Assembly (NCBI GenBank): GCA_964356295.1
Contig: CAYHHE010000015.1
Span: forward strand, 1-44,733
Reading direction: 5' to 3'
Length of the DNA: 44,733 nucleotides
DNA from: CAVQGZ01 sp964356295
Lineage (GTDB): Bacteria > Actinomycetota > Actinomycetes > Jiangellales > Jiangellaceae
Shown: positions 24,544 through 31,096 of the stretch, in pieces
Position numbering within the stretch: the first letter of the stretch is position 1
Layout of the letters: the number at the start of each line of letters is the position of its first letter
Notes under the pieces: generated by a model
Database searches by the model: none
Told to the model about the DNA's origin: nothing
Seen by the model: the letters and a program-made list of their open reading frames with translations, nothing else
Translations under genes and position numbers: made by a program

Positions 24544-25710
24544 GTGCCTGGTCCGCTGGACGGTCTGCTCGTCGTCGACCTGAGCCGTGCGCTCGCTGGG
24601 CCGCACGCGACCATGACCATGGGCGACCTCGGGGCCAGGGTCATCAAGGTCGAGTCCCCCCGCGGGGACGACTCCCGCGGCTGGGGGCCGCCGTTCGTGG
24701 GACCGCCGGGTGCCGCGATCTCGACCTACTTCCTGTCCTGCAACCGCAACAAGGAGTCGGTGACTGCCGACCTGTCCAGCCAGGACGGTCGCCGGCTGCT
24801 GACCGACCTGGTGCGTCACGCGGACGTGCTGGTGGAGAACTTCCGGCCCGGCTCTCTGGAGCGGGCGGGGCTGTCCGTGGAAGGCCTGCTCGAGCTCAAC
24901 CCCCGCCTGGTGGTCCTGTCGATCAGCGGCTTCGGCCACGACGGCCCCGAGGCCGGGCGAGCCGGGTACGACCAGATCGGCCAGGGTGAGGCCGGGCTGA
25001 TGAGCCTGACCGGGGAGCCCGGGTGCCCGACGCGGGTCGGCGTCCCCGTCGCTGACCTCCTGGCCGGGCTGACCGGGCTGGTCGGCGTGCTCGCCGCGCT
25101 GGACGAGCGCCACCGGACCGGCCGCGGCCAGATCGTGCGCACCAGCCTGCTGGCGTCCGTGGTCGGGGTGCACGCCTTCCAGGGCACGAGGTGGACGGTG
25201 GCCGGCGAGGTCCCAGGGCAGGTCGGCAACCACCACCCGTCCATCGCCCCATACGGGCTGTTCCACGCCGCGGACGAGGCGCTGCAGGTCACCGTGGCCA
25301 ACCAGGCGCAGTGGCGGGCGTTCGCCGAGGTCATCGGGCTGGACCCGGACGACCCTCGCTTCGCCGACAACTCCGCCCGGGTGGCCCACCGCGCCGCGCT
25401 GACCGCGGCCATCGAGACGGCGCTGGCCGCCCAGACGGCCCAGACGTGGCTGGGCGTGTTGGCCGGGCGGGGCGTCCCGGCAGGGCGGGTGCGCACGCTG
25501 GACGAGGTCTACGGCTGGGAGCAGACCCTGTCTCAGCACCTGCTGCTGCACGTGGAGCATCCGGTGCTCGGCACGATCAGCCTGCCGGGGTCCCCTCTGC
25601 GGTTCTTCGACGCCGGGGACCGCGAGGTGAGCGACGTGCCGCTGGCGCCGCCGCCGGCCCTCGGTGAGCATGACGACTCCGTGCGAGCCTGGCTCGAGGA
25701 GACCGGATGA
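24544..25710 (+). CDS. CaiB/BaiF-family (class III) CoA transferase
   Basis: A 388-residue protein of the class III CoA transferases. The start LDGLLVVDLSRALAGPHATM and the string GDLGARVIKVESPRGDD are family hallmarks. The catalytic aspartate is probably Asp143 in GRAGYDQIGQGEAG. Members move CoA between two carboxylic acids without a ping-pong intermediate on the enzyme surface. The gene overlaps the next, a fused carboxyltransferase, by four bases, so the two products should serve one route. The substrate is unknown. The GTG at 24544 is supported by the -10 box and by the conserved N-terminus. Confidence 0.88.
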   Translation: MPGPLDGLLVVDLSRALAGPHATMTMGDLGARVIKVESPRGDDSRGWGPPFVGPPGAAISTYFLSCNRNKESVTADLSSQDGRRLLTDLVRHADVLVENFRPGSLERAGLSVEGLLELNPRLVVLSISGFGHDGPEAGRAGYDQIGQGEAGLMSLTGEPGCPTRVGVPVADLLAGLTGLVGVLAALDERHRTGRGQIVRTSLLASVVGVHAFQGTRWTVAGEVPGQVGNHHPSIAPYGLFHAADEALQVTVANQAQWRAFAEVIGLDPDDPRFADNSARVAHRAALTAAIETALAAQTAQTWLGVLAGRGVPAGRVRTLDEVYGWEQTLSQHLLLHVEHPVLGTISLPGSPLRFFDAGDREVSDVPLAPPPALGEHDDSVRAWLEETG

Positions 25711-27227
25711 ACGCCGCCGCGCGCCCCGGCGCGCACGCCCTGCTGGACATCCTGCTCGACCCGGGCTCGTTCCAGTCCTGGGACGTCGACCCCATCCCGG
25801 TCGCGGCGCAGCGCGACTACCCGGAGTACCAGGCCGAACGGGCGGCTGCTGCTCAGGCGAGCGGAGTGCAGGAGTCGGTGGTCAGCGGACGGGGCCAGAT
25901 CCGCGGCCGACCGGTCGCGATCGTGGCGGGGGAGTTCGGCTTCCTGGCCGGCTCGATCGGGGTCGCAGCCGGTGAGCGCCTGGTGCTGGCCGTCGAACGG
26001 GCCACCAGAGAGCGGCTGCCGCTGGTCGCCGCGCCGTCGTCCGGCGGAACCCGGATGCAGGAGGGCGCCGTCGCCTTCGTGCAGATGATCAAGATCACCC
26101 AGGCCATCGTCGAGCACAAGCGCGCCGGACTGCCCTATCTGGTGTATCTGCGCGACCCGACCACCGGCGGGGTGTTCGCCTCCTGGGGGTCGCTGGGACA
26201 CGTCACAGCAGCCGAACCCGGGGCCAGGGTGGGGTTCCTCGGCCCAAGGGTGTACCGCGCGCTGTACGGCAAGGACTTCCCACCGCAGGTGCAGACCGCG
26301 GAGAACCTGGTGGCGCGCGGTCTCATCGACGCGATCGTCCGGCCGGAGCGGTTGGCGGCCCTCACCGACCGGGTGCTCGCCCTGATCCAGGACGCCCCCG
26401 ACCTCGACGCAGCCCCGCTCGAGCCGCCCCCGGGGGTGTCGGTGCCCGCGACGGAGGTGCGCACCGACGCGTGGGAGGCGGTGCAGCGGTCTCGACGATC
26501 CAGCCGCCCCCACGTCGCCCAGCTGCTGCGCATCGCCGCGCATGACGTCCTCGTGCTCAACGGCACCGGTGCGGGGGAGAGCCATCCGGGGCTGCTGCTC
26601 ACCTTCGCCCGGTTCGGCCAGGCCTCGTGCGTCCTGCTCGGCCAGGACCGCCCGGGGCAGGAGGCCGAGCGGCCGCTCGGACCCGACGCGCTGCGCCAAG
26701 CCCGGCGGGGGATGCGGCTGGCCGACGAGCTCGGCCTGCCGCTGGTCACCGTGATCGACACCGCTGGGGCCGCACTCACCGTGGCGGCCGAGGAAGGTGG
26801 CCTGGCCGGCGAGATCGCCCGCAGTCTCGCCGACCTCGTGGCGTTACAGGCCCCGACCGTCGCCCTGCTCATGGGGCAGGGCAGCGGTGGCGGAGCGCTG
26901 GCCCTGGCGGCCGCCGACCGAGTGCTGGCCGCCCAGCACGCATGGCTGTCGCCGCTGTCACCGGAGGGAGCCAGCTCGATCGTCTACCGCGACACCGACC
27001 ATGCCGCCGAGCTGGCCCGGCGCCAGGGCATCGGTGCGGCCGAGCTGTGCGACCAGGGCATCGTGGACCTCATCGTCCCCGAGCGGCCCGACGCCGCAGA
27101 CGAGCCGGAGGAGTTCTGCCGCCGGCTCGGCGCCGCGGTCGAGTGGGAGCTGCTCTCGCTGGCCCGTCTGGACCCGGCCCAGCGCCTCGCCCAGCGATCC
27201 GCGCGCTACCGCCGCCTCGGCCTGTAG
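25707..27227 (+). CDS. Fused acyl-CoA carboxylase carboxyltransferase (AccD-AccA type)
   Basis: A 506-residue protein. The first half is AccD-like (VAIVAGEFGFLAGSIGVAAG, LVAAPSSGGTRMQEG, YLVYLRDPTTGGVFASW). The second half is AccA-like (LPLVTVIDTAGAALTVAAEE, LLMGQGSGGGALALAAADRV). The AccD zinc finger is absent, as expected for actinobacterial fusions. It transfers carboxyl from biotin to an acyl-CoA, but no biotin carboxylase gene lies beside it, so it would have to share a biotin subunit encoded elsewhere, possibly the one at 12451. It is coupled to the CaiB-type gene by an ATGA overlap. True acetyl-CoA specificity is uncertain. Confidence 0.85.
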   Translation: MNAAARPGAHALLDILLDPGSFQSWDVDPIPVAAQRDYPEYQAERAAAAQASGVQESVVSGRGQIRGRPVAIVAGEFGFLAGSIGVAAGERLVLAVERATRERLPLVAAPSSGGTRMQEGAVAFVQMIKITQAIVEHKRAGLPYLVYLRDPTTGGVFASWGSLGHVTAAEPGARVGFLGPRVYRALYGKDFPPQVQTAENLVARGLIDAIVRPERLAALTDRVLALIQDAPDLDAAPLEPPPGVSVPATEVRTDAWEAVQRSRRSSRPHVAQLLRIAAHDVLVLNGTGAGESHPGLLLTFARFGQASCVLLGQDRPGQEAERPLGPDALRQARRGMRLADELGLPLVTVIDTAGAALTVAAEEGGLAGEIARSLADLVALQAPTVALLMGQGSGGGALALAAADRVLAAQHAWLSPLSPEGASSIVYRDTDHAAELARRQGIGAAELCDQGIVDLIVPERPDAADEPEEFCRRLGAAVEWELLSLARLDPAQRLAQRSARYRRLGL

Positions 27228-27244
27228 CCACCGGCGTGGCGCTG

Positions 27245-27571
27245 CTACCGGGCGTGGACCGGGCCGGTGTAGCGCTCCCCGGGGCCTTGCCCGGGCTCGT
27301 CGGGCACCGCCGAGGCCTCCCGGAACGCCAGCTGAAGCGACCGGAGCCCGTCGCGCAGCGGCGCCGCATGATGGTGGCCGAGGTACCCGGCGGCGCCGTC
27401 GACCAGCCCGGCCAGGCCGTCGATGAGGGCGCGGGCCTGGTCGAGGTCCCGGTGCTCGGGCAGGTCCTCGGCCAGCCCCAGGTGCACCGCGGCCGCCGAC
27501 ATGAGGTGCACCGCCGCCGTCCCCAGCACCTCGACCGCGGGGACGTCGGCGACATCCCTGGTCACGCTCAC
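27245..27571 (-). CDS. DUF1844 family protein
   Basis: A 108-residue protein of unknown function. The conserved core is clear: VLGTAAVHLMSAAAVHLGL, then DLDQARALIDGLAGLVDGAA and the strongly conserved APLRDGLRSLQLAFREAS near the end. The family often sits beside infC in actinobacteria, as here, divergently. The GTG at 27571 starts the natural protein (VSVTRDVADVPAVEV); a longer frame reaches 27670 but would read across the infC leader hairpins. A weak AAGGGT box lies six bases upstream of that GTG. Likely cytoplasmic and helical. Confidence 0.8.
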   Translation of the reverse strand: MSVTRDVADVPAVEVLGTAAVHLMSAAAVHLGLAEDLPEHRDLDQARALIDGLAGLVDGAAGYLGHHHAAPLRDGLRSLQLAFREASAVPDEPGQGPGERYTGPVHAR

Positions 27572-27852
27572 GGTGCTACCCTTGCACAGCGCGCGAGCGC
27601 ACCCGACAACCGAACACACCCGACGTCGCGTCGGGTGACCCGACCGACCGGGAGCCCCTCCCGGTGGCAAGCGGAGGCTCCTCCCACCCGCGCGACCGCG
27701 AGGTCACCGGGTCCCGGTCCCGGCCCGACCAGTGCGGGCCGGCCTGCCGATCCGTCGGCAGGCATCGACCGTTCAGCCCCCGCTGCGCCACGCATCGGGG
27801 GCTGTCGTGTCAGTCGACCCCCCGCCAGTCCCCGCACCCACCAGGAGGACCC
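27572..27852 (+). promoter_or_regulatory. Structured leader upstream of infC
   Basis: This 281-base stretch has no gene but four perfect hairpins in the infC direction: CACCCGAC/GTCGGGTG (27617-27637), ACCGGGAG/CTCCCGGT (27647-27665), CCTGCCGA/TCGGCAGG (27743-27762) and CAGCCCCCG/CGGGGGCTG (27774-27804). The last lies about 50 bases before the infC ribosome-binding site. In other bacteria infC-rpmI-rplT leaders are control sites for IF-3 or L20, so a regulatory RNA is plausible. No known family was matched, and the last hairpin has no T run. Confidence 0.5.
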
Positions 27853-28479
27853 ATCACCGTCGAGCCCCGCATCAACGACCGAATCCGCGTGCCCGAGGTC
27901 CGACTCGTCGGACCCAACGGCGAGCAGGTCGGCATCGTCCGGATCGAGGACGCCCTGCGTCTGGCGGAGGAGTCCAGCCTCGACCTCGTCGAGGTCGCGC
28001 CGAACTCCCGTCCCCCGGTCGTCAAGCTGATGGACTACGGCAAGTTCAAGTACGAGTCGGCCATGAAGGCGCGCGAGGCTCGTCGCAACCAGACCCACGT
28101 CCAGATCAAGGAGCAGAAGCTCCGGCCGAAGATCGACGACCACGACTACGAGACCAAGAAGCGCAACGTGGAGCGCTTCCTCAAGGGCGGCGACAAGGTC
28201 AAGGTGACGATCATGTTCCGCGGGCGCGAGCAGTCCCGGCCCGAGCTGGGCTACCGGCTGCTGCAGCGCATGGCCCAGGACGTGGACGACTCGGGATACG
28301 TGGAGTTCGCGCCCAAGCAGGACGGACGCAACATGGTGATGGTGCTGGCGCCGACGATCAAGAAGGCCGATGCGCAGGCCGAGCGCAAGGTCGAGGTCGC
28401 CCGTCAGGCGGCCGAGCGCAAGGCAGAGCAGGATCGGGAGAAGGCCGAGCGGGCCGCCGGCCGCGCTGCGAACAACTGA
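27853..28479 (+). CDS. infC: Translation initiation factor IF-3, apparent ATC start
   Basis: A 208-residue IF-3. The sequence begins TVEPRINDRIRVPEVRLVGP after the start codon, and includes KLMDYGKFKYE, IKEQKLRPKIDDHDYETK and VTIMFRGREQSRPELG. It binds the small ribosomal subunit and checks start codons. No ATG, GTG or TTG lies at the proper place. AGGAGG at 27843-27848 precedes an in-frame ATC at 27853 by four bases, and this is where homologues begin. IF-3 genes of many bacteria use such rare starts, which lets IF-3 repress its own synthesis. The C-terminus adds about 30 charged residues rich in Ala, Glu, Lys and Arg, probably helical. First gene of infC-rpmI-rplT. Confidence 0.92.
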   Translation: MTVEPRINDRIRVPEVRLVGPNGEQVGIVRIEDALRLAEESSLDLVEVAPNSRPPVVKLMDYGKFKYESAMKAREARRNQTHVQIKEQKLRPKIDDHDYETKKRNVERFLKGGDKVKVTIMFRGREQSRPELGYRLLQRMAQDVDDSGYVEFAPKQDGRNMVMVLAPTIKKADAQAERKVEVARQAAERKAEQDREKAERAAGRAANN

Positions 28480-28496
28480 AGGAAACAGGAGTACCG

Positions 28497-28691
28497 ATGC
28501 CCAAGATGAAGAGCCACAGCGGCTCGCGGAAGCGGTTCAAGGTGACCCGCACCGGGAAGGTGCTACGCCGCCAGGCCAACCGCAACCACCTGCTCGAGCA
28601 CAAGTCGTCCCGCCGCACGCGCCGACTCGCGCCCCCCGTCGAGGTGTCGCCTGCGGACACCAAGAGGGTCAAGCGCCTGCTCGGCGCCTGA
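28497..28691 (+). CDS. rpmI: 50S ribosomal protein L35
   Basis: A 64-residue basic protein with the L35 pattern: MPKMKSHSGSRKRFKVTRTG, LLEHKSSRRTRRL and the terminal VKRLLGA. It is part of the large ribosomal subunit. An ACAGGAG ribosome-binding site precedes the ATG at 28497. It lies 17 bases after infC and 25 bases before rplT, the classic operon order. Confidence 0.97.
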   Translation: MPKMKSHSGSRKRFKVTRTGKVLRRQANRNHLLEHKSSRRTRRLAPPVEVSPADTKRVKRLLGA

Positions 28692-28716
28692 CCGCCCGAC
28701 AGCACAGGAGGACGAC

Positions 28717-29097
28717 ATGGCACGCGTCAAGCGGGCGGTGCACGCCCACAAGAAGCGCCGCAGCACCCTCGAGCAGGCCAGCGGCTATCGGGGGCAGCGC
28801 TCCCGGCTGTACCGGAAGGCCAAGGAGCAGACGCTGCACTCCCAGGTCTACGCCTACCGCGACCGCAAGCGGCGCAAGGGTGACTTCCGCAAGTTGTGGA
28901 TCACTCGGATCAACGCTGCGTCCCGGTCCAACGGCATGACCTACAACCGGTTCATACAGGGGCTTCGCGCCGCGGGCGTCGAGGTCGACCGCCGCATGCT
29001 GGCCGAGCTCGCCGTGAACGACCCGGCCGCGTTCGCCACCCTGGTCCAGACCGCACGCGCAGCGCTGCCGGAGGACCTCAACGCCCCCGCAGCCTGA
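28717..29097 (+). CDS. rplT: 50S ribosomal protein L20
   Basis: A 126-residue basic protein with the L20 pattern: MARVKRAVHAHKKRRSTLEQ, GYRGQRSRLYRKAKEQ, AYRDRKRRKGDFRKLWITRI and NRFIQGLRAAGVEVDRRMLA. L20 binds 23S rRNA early in assembly of the large subunit and in some bacteria represses its own operon. CAGGAGG precedes the ATG. Last of the infC-rpmI-rplT trio; the methyltransferase gene starts 38 bases later and may share the transcript. Confidence 0.97.
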   Translation: MARVKRAVHAHKKRRSTLEQASGYRGQRSRLYRKAKEQTLHSQVYAYRDRKRRKGDFRKLWITRINAASRSNGMTYNRFIQGLRAAGVEVDRRMLAELAVNDPAAFATLVQTARAALPEDLNAPAA

Positions 29098-29134
29098 CCC
29101 ACGCCAGGTCGTCGACGACACCTCGCACCCACGG

Positions 29135-29899
29135 GTGCGGGCCGCCCGTCGGCTGCACAGCGCGTCCGGGCGGCGCAAGGCCGGGCGGTTCCTCGCCGAG
29201 GGCCCGCAAGCGGTGCGTGAGGCCCTGGAGGTCCCGGGCATCGTCGTAGAGGTCTTCTCGACCCCGCAGGCTCGCTCGCTGACCCTCCGTCGGCAAGGGG
29301 CGCCCGTCCTGGAGGTCACCGACCGGGTGCTCGCGGCGGTCGCCGAGACCAGCAGCCCACAAGGGGTCGTCGCGGTCTGCCGGGACGTCACTGTGCCGCT
29401 GCAGAGCCTGCTGGCCGCGACGCCCCGCCTGGTCGTGGTGCTCGCCGAGGTCCGTGACCCTGGCAACGCGGGCACGATCATCCGCACCGCCGACGCCGCC
29501 GGCGCCGGAGGCGTCGTGCTCACCACCGCGTCGGTCGACCCGCTCGGCGGCAAGTGCGTGCGCTCCACGGCCGGCTCGCTGTTCCACCTGCCGGTGACGG
29601 TCGAGGCGCCGCCGACAGCCCTGGACGAGCTGCGCGCGGCCGGCATGCGAGTGCTGGCCGCTGACGGAGCGGGTCCGGTCGACCTGCGCCAGGCACAGAC
29701 GCAGGGCTTGCTCGCCGGACCGACCGCCTGGGTGGTGGGCAACGAGGCCCGCGGCCTCGCCGAGAGCTTCCTCTCCCGGTGCGACGCCGCCGTGGCGGTG
29801 CCGCTGTACGGGCGTGCCGAGAGCCTGAACGTGTCGGTTGCGGCCGCGCTGTGCCTGTACGCCTCGGCTTCGGCCCAGCGGTCGGTCCCAGCGCCGTAG
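29135..29899 (+). CDS. SpoU/TrmH-family RNA 2'-O-ribose methyltransferase
   Basis: A 254-residue SPOUT methyltransferase. The substrate-binding N-terminus (RRKAGRFLAEGPQAVREAL) is followed by the three SpoU motifs: AEVRDPGNAGTIIRTADAAG, VVGNEARGLAE and VPLYGRAESLNVSVAAALC, which form the knotted cofactor site. It uses S-adenosylmethionine to methylate a ribose in rRNA or tRNA. Genes of this type commonly lie between rplT and pheS in actinobacteria, so a role in ribosomal RNA is likely. The GTG at 29135 is the first usable start; it leaves only a short lead before the conserved N-terminus. The target nucleotide is unknown. Confidence 0.9.
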   Translation: MRAARRLHSASGRRKAGRFLAEGPQAVREALEVPGIVVEVFSTPQARSLTLRRQGAPVLEVTDRVLAAVAETSSPQGVVAVCRDVTVPLQSLLAATPRLVVVLAEVRDPGNAGTIIRTADAAGAGGVVLTTASVDPLGGKCVRSTAGSLFHLPVTVEAPPTALDELRAAGMRVLAADGAGPVDLRQAQTQGLLAGPTAWVVGNEARGLAESFLSRCDAAVAVPLYGRAESLNVSVAAALCLYASASAQRSVPAP

Positions 29900-29915
29900 C
29901 CTGAGCACGCGCATC

Positions 29916-29921
29916 TAGACT
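29916..29921 (+). promoter_or_regulatory. -10 box upstream of pheST
   Basis: TAGACT lies about 80 bases before the GTG of pheS and just after the methyltransferase stop codon. It would give a leader of about 75 bases, too short for a T-box, and no phenylalanine-rich leader peptide is visible. Confidence 0.4.
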
Positions 29922-30001
29922 CGCCTGCCTTGCCGCGGTCCCGCGCACCGACCCCGCGCACCCCCCGCAGCCACCCCGCACCCTCGAAGGGAGCATCCCT
30001 C

Positions 30002-31096
30002 GTGTCCGCGTCACCCTCCGCCGACGGCGTCATCACCGCCGAGGAGGTCACCGCGTTCCAGGCGCAGGCAGTGGCCGCCGTCGAGGCGGCCAGCAGCCTG
30101 GACGACCTCAAGACCGCGCGCATCGAGCACGCCGGAGACCGCTCACCGCTGGCGCTGCTCAACCGCCGCATCGGGAGCCTGCCGGCCCAGCAGCGCAAGG
30201 ACGCCGGCCGACTCGTCGGCGCGGCGCGGCGGGCGGTGAGCGAGGCCATCGACATCCGCCAGTCCGTACTCGAGGCCGAGCGGGACGAGCGGGTGCTCAT
30301 CGAGGAGACCGTCGACGTCACGCTGCCCTGGATCCGCCGCCCGGTCGGGGCGCGGCACCCGCTGTCCTCCCTGGTCGACCGGATCGCGCAGATCTTCCTC
30401 GCGCTGGGATACGAGGTCGCTGACGGGCCCGAGGTCGAGGCCGAGTGGTACAACTTCGACGCTCTCAACATCGGTCCCGACCACCCCGCCCGCGGCACCA
30501 GCGACACGTTCTTCGTCGAGTCCCCCGACTCCGGAGTCGTGCTGCGTACCCACACCTCCCCGGTCCAGGTGCGCGCCATGCTCATCCGGCACCCGCCGAT
30601 CTACGTCATCTGCCCCGGCCGGACCTACCGCACCGACGAGCTCGACGCCACGCACACCCCCGTGTTCAGCCAGGTCGAGGGGTTGGTCGTGGACGAAGGC
30701 ATCACGATGGCCGACCTCAAGGGCACTCTGGACCACTTCGCGGCCGCCATGTTCGGCGAGGGGCTGGTCACCCGGCTGCGCCCGTCCTACTTCCCGTTCA
30801 CCGAGCCCTCCGCCGAGGTCGACCTGAAGTGCTTCGTGTGCCGCGGCACGTCCGTCGGGGACCCCGACCGGCCTTGTCGCACCTGCTCGTCCGAGGGCTG
30901 GATCGAGTGGGGCGGCTGCGGCATGGTCAACCCGCGGGTGTTCGTCGCGTGCGGCATCGACCCGCAGCGCTACACCGGGTTCGCCTTCGGCATGGGCCTG
31001 GAGCGGACGCTGATGTTCCGCCACGGCATCACCGACATGCACGACCTGATCGAGGGTGACGCGCGCTTCACCCGCCCGTTCGGCATGGACATCTGA
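30002..31096 (+). CDS. pheS: Phenylalanine-tRNA ligase alpha subunit
   Basis: A 364-residue class II aminoacyl-tRNA synthetase subunit. After an N-terminal coiled coil of about 85 residues come the catalytic motifs: RHPLSSLVDRIAQIF, VLRTHTSPVQVRAML, PGRTYRTDELDATHTPVFSQ and GFAFGMGLERTLMFRHG. It carries the Phe-activation site and acts with PheT as an alpha2-beta2 enzyme. The segment CFVCRGTSVGDPDRPCRTC contains two CxxC pairs, usual in actinobacterial PheS. GAAGGGAG before the GTG at 30002 is a good ribosome-binding site and fixes the start; an upstream frame from 29930 is Pro-rich and not conserved. It overlaps pheT by one base. Confidence 0.96.
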   Translation: MSASPSADGVITAEEVTAFQAQAVAAVEAASSLDDLKTARIEHAGDRSPLALLNRRIGSLPAQQRKDAGRLVGAARRAVSEAIDIRQSVLEAERDERVLIEETVDVTLPWIRRPVGARHPLSSLVDRIAQIFLALGYEVADGPEVEAEWYNFDALNIGPDHPARGTSDTFFVESPDSGVVLRTHTSPVQVRAMLIRHPPIYVICPGRTYRTDELDATHTPVFSQVEGLVVDEGITMADLKGTLDHFAAAMFGEGLVTRLRPSYFPFTEPSAEVDLKCFVCRGTSVGDPDRPCRTCSSEGWIEWGGCGMVNPRVFVACGIDPQRYTGFAFGMGLERTLMFRHGITDMHDLIEGDARFTRPFGMDI

